The notes under the pieces: generated by a model | Seen by the model: only the letters and a program-made list of their open reading frames with translations | The model's database searches: none | What the model was told of the DNA's origin: nothing | Made by a program: the position numbers and the translations under genes | NCBI GenBank assembly: GCA_034401795.1 | Contig: CM067360.1 | Location: 125,698,883 to 125,762,882, forward strand | DNA length: 64,000 bases | Direction: 5' to 3' | Source: Chaetoderma sp. LZ-2023a | Taxonomy: Eukaryota > Mollusca > Caudofoveata > Chaetodermatida > Chaetodermatidae | Shown: positions 56,646 through 64,000 of the stretch, one piece after another | Layout of the letters: each line of letters opens with the position of its first letter | Numbering within the stretch: the stretch's first letter is position 1

Positions 56646-57550
56646 CACGAGTAAAACAACTATGTACGCATGTGCATGTCTATGTAAAAGAGGAGATTTT
56701 CGGTTACATATTATGTATGAAATAGCGAAATCGAAAACAACCGAATGTCAGGTTTGCAGATTTTGTAAATCGCTTCCCTTTCCGTTATAAGACAAATTAG
56801 GCATAACACTAGCTGCAACTGGTGCATATATTGTTCTAAAAAGTTATGCCTACTACGTCGGCTCAACTTAGACTATATTGTAATAAACCCATTTCAGAGA
56901 ATATCTTGGTTTATTCATCCAGATTTCAAAAGAAATTGTGGATTGAAAATTTATTAAAATATACACACAGTCATCACACTAGCTTCATACTCAGTAAAGA
57001 ATACCCAGGTGCGGAGTTCACACATCCATTTTAAACACAATTACGATGATGACATTTTGACAATTATCATTTACAGCCACAAAAAAAGCTAAAGGCGATG
57101 CATGTACTTAACACATATACGGCTCCAATCGCAATTTAAATTTACATGTACGGGTCCTTGACAGACTATAGACCGATTCCACTTTATGTTTAATGACGCG
57201 TAGTAAGAATCTTTGTAGCGTTAATGAATACATTTGATTGCGCGTTTGACTTCTTCCGTGACGGGTTTAAAATATTTCATATTACGTTTAACATATTGTA
57301 GGACGGGGTAGACTTTCCGTTAGATGCGGCAATAAAATAAATAAAATGCGTTTGGTGTTTGGCCATGCCTGGAAACGCTACGAGGTTTTGACGCGAAATA
57401 TACGCATTTTTGTTTCGTTTTTGCTTCGTCAAACAGTAAAGCAAACTAAGATCTGTACTGTACCAGTTTTCTGAGTGCCTATAACGGCTATACCACGTCA
57501 CAGAAATAGGTGACACTGCGTAATTAAAACATAATTGTACAAGAGTTCAC

Positions 57551-57601
57551 CTGATAACTTGGTCCTGGCATGGCCTCAGGCGAATTGAACTTATCAGACA
57601 T
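57551..57601 (-). CDS. gag first coding exon of DIRS D
   Basis: 51 bp from ATG at 57601, peptide MSDKFNSPEAMPGPSYQ, ending CAG|GTGAAC. It is separated from the rest of D's gag by the 8.6-kb insertion in its intron. It is closest to C's exon. Confidence 0.6.
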
Positions 57602-57686
57602 GATTATAAGAACTCTAGAATAACTTTAGACAGAATATTGAGCAAAACTCAGCAAGTGGATATCAAAACACAAGCATGTGGTATAG

Positions 57687-57860
57687 GCCAATAGTCAAGA
57701 AAGAGGTAGTGACAGGTTGGGGCCGGCATCCGGCTGACTGTCACCTGTCTACCTGCCCATTAAGGGCACCTATCTTTTTTAATCTGGGGTTATTGAGTGA
57801 AGGTCGATATTTAGGAAATATCATAGCGTTAGGGAGGTAAGTATATCTCTTGAAGTGAAA
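57687..57860 (-). repeat. Gag-side terminal repeat of DIRS D
   Basis: Complement of 42606-42820. The NRF-1-like palindrome has been deleted here (gacaggttggggcc). It ends cttgaagtgaaa. Confidence 0.85.
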
Positions 57861-58180
57861 AATGCTGTATTAAGACTAATTACGATAGGGACCTGCACCA
57901 TGTCTAGTCCAAACCTCCCAAGAATTGACTGAAAAGCAACAAAAGCATTGCCGAGTAATCATACTCTAACCAATTCTCTCAAAATGATTGTTTGATAGTG
58001 ATATTAAGTTTCAGGCTTAAGGATTGATTTTCTTATGGTCATATGTGACTTGATATATAAAAGCAACCAAGCCTATATGCTATCTAATTTACCAGCAAAG
58101 CTGCTCTCAAAAATGGAAATGAGATTGATGAGTTTCAATTACTGATATTACAACGATTCTAAATTTCATTAACAACTTAC
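57861..58180. other. Intronic DNA, nothing recognised
   Basis: Short unique stretch between DIRS D and the next host exon. Confidence 0.5.
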
Positions 58181-58270
58181 CTTCCAGCGATTTCTCGCTT
58201 GAAATTTTTTCAATTTATTCACATTCACCACAGCTGTTTTTCTCTCATCCTCCTGCTCTTTAACCTGAGG
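58181..58270 (-). CDS. DAPK1-like: DAPK-like exon: calmodulin-binding-like helix after the kinase domain
   Basis: A 90-bp, 30-codon exon between cttctattttcacag| and tggaag|gtaagt, phase 0. It begins PQVKEQEDERKTAVV and ends NVNKLKKFQARNRWK. Vertebrate DAPK1 has RKASAVNMEKFKKFAARKKWK just after the kinase domain, followed by the residues encoded by the next exon here. The basic amphipathic helix is the autoregulatory calmodulin-binding segment in that family; whether it binds here is inferred from homology. Confidence 0.88.
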
Positions 58271-59769
58271 CTGTGAAAATAGAAGAGCAGTCAGTAAGCA
58301 ATGCACGCATACATGACTGCACATATAGACATACTATCATCTACATATATGTGTATATGAGCAAAATAACACAATACAGGCAATCTGACCATTAACCATG
58401 TCGCTTTCACTCCATCAGACTAGGCAAGAATTTTTCTGCAAATATTTTCAAAGCATACAAATTATGTCTTATTTCTATTTGTTTCTGAATAAATTCTTAT
58501 GGGTAATTATAAGCTTATACTATGTCATGTATATATATATATATATATGTCAAATATCATAAAGATTCTCTGAAATCGTTTGGTAAAATTTAACAAATAT
58601 ATATTATATCATCTACAATATGGGTAATTAACAAAATTTGTTAAATTTTACCAAACGGCTTCAGAGAATCTTTACAATATTTAACCTTTCGACCCTGCCC
58701 CTTGCGGGTAGAACCCAAAAGTGAATGTCCCCTGACAATCCGCAATCATACGGGTAAGTCACATAAGAAATTTGGTTGAAATTCACCAAATGGTGTCAGA
58801 GGGGATAGTGTGACGGACTGAATTTTTATGATATGGGGGCAGAATCAAAAATAAATATCATCCACAATCTACATTGATATGGGTAATTTACATAAAAAAG
58901 ATCTGATTAAATTCCACCTAGCGGTTTTGAAGGAAATCGACTGATGGTCAGAATTTGTATTATATTTTACCTTCTGGGCCCACCCCCAGGGCATGGAGTC
59001 AAGCAATCTGCAATCATATGGTAAGTTACGTGTACGCTGATACAGGTATAATGTTTACAGCCGTAAGTACTATTCAGGAGAGCGGACAGTAAGCAAATAA
59101 TATGGTGACAGCTTACCTCGTGATAATCAGTGCTACGCATATTTCTATTTTTAAACCCACTAAAGCTTATTTTTATAAAGATATGACAGCTGCAAATAAC
59201 CACAATTTAAGCAAACCATTGAGCCATTAACATATTCTCTGAGATGATAGTAATGTTCTAAAAATATGTAATGACTGGTACAGTAAATAAAAGGCTCATG
59301 TATGTGTATCACCACCGTTCATAATGACATAAGCAATAGTGAAGACGCCATCTTCACCTATGTATATACTCACCAAAAATATATCTTTATCTATGGTTAA
59401 TATAACTATATGTATGAGTTAAAAAATGTTGTTGCGTTTTCCTGTTCGCAGACAAATATTATTTTTAATGTGCCTATTCCACAGTCGACCATCTTGGAAA
59501 TACTTGTGCGTGTGTAATTCTACGATGCCAATTTTAAAACTCAAAAGAAGATGGGACTGGTCAACGGATAATAGTGTAATTTTTGCATTTTAAAATATCA
59601 TTGTCTACGAGATAAGAAAAATAATGATAGACATCATTCCATGTAAAAGCAGCATTCCTTGCTGCGCATTTGGAAAATCAGTAATCTTCTAGTTAGTGCA
59701 GTTTCCTGAGTTGTAATTATTGCAAGAATAAAGAATAGTCAGAAGTGCCTCTTCAGTGGTCTTGGGAAA
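58271..59769. other. Intronic DNA with one hairpin, no gene seen
   Basis: It contains an (AT)n run at 58530-58548 and the hairpin at 58552-58682. The remainder has no recognisable exon. Confidence 0.5.
58552..58682. repeat. Inverted repeat with roughly 45-bp arms
   Basis: aaagattctctgaaatcgtt and aacggcttcagagaatcttt, extended by ggtaaaatttaacaaa and its complement, flank a 40-bp AT-rich loop. Confidence 0.8.
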
Positions 59770-59930
59770 TATCAATTTGCCGGCCAACAGAAAACCATAT
59801 TTGAAAATTTGAGCCAGTCATGTCAGTGGTAAATTTTCAAATATGTCCTTTTCGGGGCCTGCAAATGGACAATGATTACGCAAAACGTGTTATTTTACTG
59901 ACCAATCTTTCCCATTAAAGCACTACATAT
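59770..59930. repeat. Decayed M1 MITE
   Basis: Only the right half is clear: gagccagtcatgtcagtggt, tgcaaatggacaatg, cccattaaagc. Between here and 60428 two overlapping small ORFs (59982-60348) have no recognisable family. Confidence 0.5.
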
Positions 59931-60427
59931 ATACTGTATTCTATGGCTTGTAAGCTTTATCTAAGTTCATATTAACTTCCTTTGATGAAATTCTATAGAG
60001 AATTGTTGGAAAATTGCTTTATTAAAGATAAACCAGATGAGTACCGCACCTTTCTAACAAACAAGACAATTTGTCACGACATACTAACGTGGGATGGTCT
60101 GTGTCATAGGATCTTGTTTCAAGGATTGTTTTCACATGAATGTAGCTTATGCCTTGTCATTAAGGGCTACCAAGTTTCAGCTTAATCTTTTCAGTCAGGT
60201 TAAACAAACAATGACATCAATAGAGCCACCATACAAATTGATCAATCGATTTCCTTCCAACAAACTGTCACATAGTATTCTCAATTCATTAAATCTTATA
60301 TCAGTCCATTTCCTCAGCTATAATGGAAAGTCTTATAGTAGTTTCTAACAATAGCAAAAAAATACAAGATGATCGCTGACATAACAGGATATTTAATAGG
60401 AATTTCCCTATCCTAATACAATAGAAA

Positions 60428-62257
60428 CGAGAGGCCCAAGGGCCTGTGGCGCTCACCTGGACCATTGGCATTTAAACCATTAGCATTTAAATAGACATGA
60501 ATGATTTTCGGAAAATCCAAGATGGCCACCAAAAAATTGACCAATCAAGACTCTCATTTAATATGTTGAAGAACCCTACCATCATAGGATCATTCCACCC
60601 AACTTTTGTTGAAATCGGGTTATTGCTTGAATAACCCTTTTGAAATGGTTCCAGAAAACTTTCAGAAAATCAGAGTTTGCTGCCAAATCATTGACCTATG
60701 GAAATTCTGAATAGAATTTCTAGAGGCTTCGACAATAGAATCCTTCCAGCCAAAATTGGTTGAAATTGCCCAAGCGATTAATGAGGTGTAGCATCTTATA
60801 TGAATTCCCGTTTATCAGAAAACCCAAGTGGTCAACATAAAAAACAAGCTGTCAAAATTCTGTATACAAGTTCTGAAGCATACGGGCCTAGGGTTCTTCC
60901 AGCTGAGTTTGTTTGAAATCGGTTAAGCGGTTAATGAGTAGCCTTTTAACTGATTTCCCAAAATATTCAGAAAATTTAAAATGGCCACCAGAAAAATTGA
61001 CCAATCAAAATTCTATATGCAGCTTCTAAAGCCTACTGTCCTAGGCTCGTTCCAGCCAGTTTGGTTGAAATCGCCCAAATAGTTAAGGAGTAGATGATTT
61101 TCAGCCATTTTTCGGAAAATTCAAGATGGCCACCGAATAAATTGACCAATTCTATATAAAAGCTCTGAAGCATAGCATTTTAGCGTCCTTCCAGCCGAGT
61201 TTGCTTGAACTCGTTAATGAGGAGTAGCCTTTCAACTGATTTCCCAAAATTTCCAGAAAATCCAAGATGGTCACCGGAAAAATGGACTCATCAAAATTCT
61301 GTATACAAGTTCGGAAATCTACCAGCCTAGTATCCTTCCAGCCAAGTCTAGTTGAAATTGCTCAAGCAGTTAATGAGTAGCGTTTTAAACGATTTCCCGC
61401 CATTTTTCAGAAAATCCAAGATGGTTGGCGGAAAAATCGACCATTCAAAATTCTGTATATATGTTCTGAAGCATACTAGGCTAGCGCTCTTCCATCCAAG
61501 TTTGATTCAAATTGGCCCTGTGGTTATCGGGTAGGCTTCCAGAAATTTTCAGAAAATCGAAGATGGCTGCTGGAAAAATTGACCAATCAAAATTCTGTAT
61601 ACAAGTTTTGAAAGCTACCACCCTAGCATCCTTCCAGCCAAGTCTGGTTGAAATTGCTCAAGCAGTTAATGAAGAGTAGCGGTTTAAAGGATTCCCCTCC
61701 ATTTTTTGGAAAATTAAAGATGGCCGCCCAAAAAATTGATCAATCAAAATTCTGTATATATGTTCTGAAGGATACCACGCTAGGGTTCTTTTATCCAAGT
61801 GTCATTGAAATTGGCCCAGTGGTTATTGAGAAATAGGCTTTTAAGTGATTACCAGAAATTTTCAGAAAATCCAAGATGGATGCCGGAAAAATTGACCAAT
61901 CAAAATTCTGTATACAAGTTCTGACACATACCAGCGTACTATCCTCTCAACTAAGCCTGGTTGAAATTGTCCAAGCAGTTAATGATGAGTAGCGTTTTAA
62001 ATGATTTCCAGCAATTTTTCAGAAAATTCAAGATGGCCACCAAAAATATTGACCAATCAAAATTCTGTATAAAAGTTCTCAAGCCTACCCCCATAGGGAC
62101 TTTCCAGCCAAATTAGATTAAAATCCGCCAAGCGATTAATGAGGAGTAGCGTTTTTAAGCAAAAGTTGACGGATGGACAGACGCTGGACAGACGGACGAT
62201 GGACGGTCGCCATGGCATAAGCTCACTTGGCCATTCTGGCCAGGTGAGCTAATAACT
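60428..62257. repeat. Repeat element built of about ten roughly 155-bp tandem units
   Basis: Units share attgaccaatcaaaattctg, cttccagccaa.ttggttga and gttaatgagtagcg, spaced 152-160 bp in the better-kept part (61580, 61738, 61890, 62050). The flanks ggcgctcacctgg and ccaggtgagct are inverted. Related units occur inside the large TIR element (about 4680-4960). Two 60-codon ORFs at 61352 and 61648 are the same repeat, not genes. Confidence 0.75.
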
Positions 62258-62599
62258 ACGACATGTAGCTAATATAACCTAATCACTCAGGAAAAACGTT
62301 TGGCAGAGGTTGCATAGAAAGGTGTATAGCAATAGAAAGATGAACTGCACATTGTTAAAAGGTAGGATAGGATAATTTTATATGCCACTGGAGCAAAATC
62401 ACACACAAGTTAATAGAAGCATTTACAGTGGTCGGTTTGTTTGATTTATTGGGGTACAGAAAAATTGTAGGACAAGCTGGGATATTGTCGGTGGTGTGAT
62501 TGAGAGCAATGGAGAAAAGTGGAAAATGCACGAGTATTTGGGAGGATTGTTTGAGATGGAGATAAATTAGCTAGCAAGTGTAAGCCAAACAAGGCTTAC

Positions 62600-62635
62600 C
62601 TGGGCATGCAATGTGTGCAAAACATCTTCTAGAGG
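62600..62635 (-). CDS. Candidate 36-bp DAPK-like microexon
   Basis: A 12-codon phase-0 exon between tttccaattctaacag| and gcccag|gtaagc, peptide PLEDVLHTLHAQ. It would join in frame to PQVKEQ of the exon at 58270. It sits where DAPK1 has the short linker after the last kinase helix. Splice signals are good, but the peptide is too short to prove homology. Confidence 0.45.
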
Positions 62636-63202
62636 CTGTTAGAATTGGAAACATATAAAATTCCATAAACATTAGACCAAAATATAGTGTGATGAGACTG
62701 CTACTGCTGATATTAAGCATGTATGTACTGTAGTCGCGATGTAGGCAGTTTTGTCAGAAAAGTAACAACTTCGGCAGACTGACAGCCGCATAGACTATTA
62801 GTAGTTGTGAGTGGCACCTAAAAGCGCGGTCAGAGGGCTGGGCTTACTATTTCAAGCTTACTGGGTTATGAACATTTTCAACTTTTATTGGAAAACCCAT
62901 TCAATGTATCCAATATCAGAGCAACATCACTATAATAATGGCATCTAAAGTGTGACAGGTTATAGTTGCGACACGCATGTTTGTTTGAATTAATGTAAAG
63001 AATGTGACACACCAGCAGCACTACTTAATTAAGACAATTAATATCATACTAGAGAATCCAGTGAATGAATTAAAACTTATGTTAGACTGCCGGCTTTTAG
63101 CTGTGACTCACAACCGGTGTACTGATCTCAGTCAGTCTGTTAAATATTTTGCAAAAGAAGCTGCCCATGTTGCAACTATAGAGTGTCACACTTGTTAACC
63201 CT
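62636..63202. other. Intronic DNA, nothing recognised
   Basis: No kinase-domain exon, repeat boundary or RNA gene can be supported. The region 62258-62599 is equally featureless. Confidence 0.5.
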
Positions 63203-63409
63203 TTAACCCTTACCACTCTGATGTTAAAATTTGATATTTTCAAATTAAAGCAACCGTTGAAGTGGTGTTTATTTTTCAACAAATCTGGTGGAAGATGGTG
63301 CTTCATCAGACAGCAACATCTTCCAGCAAACTTGATGAAAAATGTACACTTTTTTTTTCTATTCATACAGTAAAAGATAGAATATTGACATCAGAGAGGT
63401 AAGGGTTAA
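63203..63409. repeat. M2 MITE with TTAA at both ends
   Basis: It begins ttaacccttaccactctgat and ends atcagagaggtaagggttaa (TTAA at 63203-63206 and 63406-63409). It shares its right TTAA with the adjacent M1 copy. Confidence 0.85.
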
Positions 63410-63610
63410 CCCTCGAATTTATAAAAAATTCCTCATAGAATAGTATCCATTTGCATGAAGACTTCTTTTGAAAATTTACCACTGGAATGACTGGCTCGGT
63501 TATCGAGCCTATCAATCCAGTGGTAAATTTTTTTAAATAGTCTTCTCTTGGTCTGCAAATCGACATTTCTCCAGACAACTGAAGAAGTATTTTTTGTGCT
63601 GATATGAGTG
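63406..63610. repeat. M1 MITE copy abutting M2
   Basis: It starts ttaaccctcgaatttat and has the central accactggaatgactggctc palindrome. The right end is decayed. Confidence 0.7.
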
Positions 63611-63691
63611 CTAAAGGACTAAGAGGCTAGAGCTCTGAGTTATAAGTACATTTAGGAATACTCTGTTTGTGTGTGTTTGTGTGTGGTGGGT

Positions 63692-63726
63692 GGGGGAGGG
63701 GAGGGGAGGGGAGGGGAGGGGAGGGG
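63692..63726. repeat. (GGGGA)n tract
   Basis: Six to seven gggga units preceded by a tgtgtttgtgtgtg stretch. On the + strand it is strongly G-rich and could form quadruplex structure. Confidence 0.85.
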
Positions 63727-63779
63727 GTGTTAATATAATTGTGTTAATGTATTGGTACTGCATTCTAATTTCAATACAG

Positions 63780-64000
63780 AAATTATGGGTCCATCACTCA
63801 TATTTATGACTACTGGTTATTTTTTTGTAAACTAGGATGTGCATACCAATTCGCCTTTCCAGAGTACCCAGCCATCATATGATGTCATAATGAACTGCGT
63901 GGCGTTTACAATGACATCATAATGAATGACGTCATGAATGACATCGATAAGTACGTCACGAACGCATATTTGATGACGGTCTATGGGCTGTTATACAAAT
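63780..64000. repeat. Dispersed repeat rich in tgacatcat/atgacgtcat words
   Basis: It resembles 1600-1720 and 52680-52800 (gatgtcataat, atgaatgacgt, gataagt.cgtca, ttgatgacgg). Non-coding; it runs off the window. Confidence 0.55.

Larger units (their letters stand above)
55054..56795. repeat. 869-bp tandem duplication
   Basis: ggaattctgggatttcag occurs at 55054 and 55923, and ttccctttccgttataagac ends both units (near 55917 and 56790). The units differ at few sites plus an expanded (AT)n in the second (56119-56140), so the duplication is recent. Each contains the short TIR unit listed separately and a nearly identical 97-codon ORF that I do not consider a gene. Confidence 0.9.
48842..57462 (+). 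mobile_element. 8.6-kb TIR element without transposase (copy 2), TA-flanked
   Basis: The left end is tacagtacagatcttagtta and the right end its complement ending aagatctgtactgta. Removing it and one TA gives a join (aagctaccagttttctg) matching element C's aagttacccgttttctg, so a TA dinucleotide was duplicated. CAGT tips with TA duplication suggest Tc1/mariner/pogo-type movement. Both 500-bp ends are dense in acgcgttt-like words. The interior has palindromes, M1 MITEs and an 869-bp tandem duplication, but no gene. A second, partial copy is at 479-6410. Confidence 0.8.
42606..57860 (-). mobile_element. DIRS retrotransposon D, decayed and interrupted twice
   Basis: The ends are taaacgaagtcacag and cttgaagtgaaa. 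D-derived pieces are 42606-47655, 48402-48841 and 57463-57860. A hAT-like fragment (about 47656-48401) replaces the start of gag exon 2, and the 8.6-kb TIR element (48842-57462) sits in the gag intron. Alignment with C (14820-15649) shows the three pieces are one element. No intact gene remains. Confidence 0.88.

Noticed and set aside
55620-56790. Two nearly identical 97-codon ORFs
   Set aside because: They lie in a recent 869-bp tandem duplication and include a short TIR unit; no recognisable domain.
59982-60348. Two overlapping small ORFs
   Set aside because: AT-rich intronic DNA with no recognisable motif and no splice-site support on the host strand.
1-64000. tRNA, rRNA or other RNA genes
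   Set aside because: I looked for cloverleaf-like A/B boxes and conserved rRNA words while reading and found none convincing; a tRNAscan or Rfam search would decide.

Overview
This is a TE-choked stretch of an animal nuclear genome. The evidence is six short split exons that align by eye with death-associated protein kinase 1 (DAPK1, a metazoan gene), several retrotransposon and DNA-transposon families, and no prokaryotic gene organisation. Dispersed repeats ending in gagct/agctc motifs remind me of bivalve mollusc genomes; that is a weak hint only.

Host gene. A DAPK-like gene runs on the minus strand across the window. In transcription order its recognised exons are 62635-62600 (candidate), 58270-58181, 40944-40840, 38692-38579, 32335-32237 and 17249-17151. 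All introns are phase 0. Together the exons encode the segment just after the kinase domain, the calmodulin-binding-like helix and the first three ankyrin units. Kinase exons must lie to the right of the window and the remaining ankyrin/ROC/death-domain exons to the left. About 0.5 kb of 64 kb is host coding sequence.

Transposons. Most of the window is DIRS-type tyrosine-recombinase retrotransposon, all on the minus strand, sense to the host gene. There is a cut-off terminus (1-154), a decayed element C (6873-15649), an outer element EB (18399-31931) split by a complete inner element A (19576-26651), and a decayed element D (42606-57860). A carries Gag, an RT-RNase H-methyltransferase-like ORF, a tyrosine recombinase with R, HxxR, W and Y, inverted terminal repeats, and an internal complementary region that is the joined reverse complement of the two element ends. 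The gag gene appears to be spliced: a 51-bp, 17-codon first exon with a phase-0 donor is conserved in A, B, C and D, and a phase-0 acceptor three codons before the Gag zinc finger is seen in A and C.

Other mobile DNA: a 1.1-kb hAT-like non-autonomous element with a perfect 8-bp duplication inside C; two relatives at 33.5 and 47.7 kb; an 8.6-kb TIR element flanked by TA dinucleotides inside D (48842-57462), with a second inverted partial copy filling 0.5-6.4 kb; TTAA-flanked CCCTTT-type MITEs; a LINE fragment cut in two by C; and an exact 63 x 29-bp minisatellite at 36.5-38.4 kb. No RNA gene or CRISPR array was recognised.
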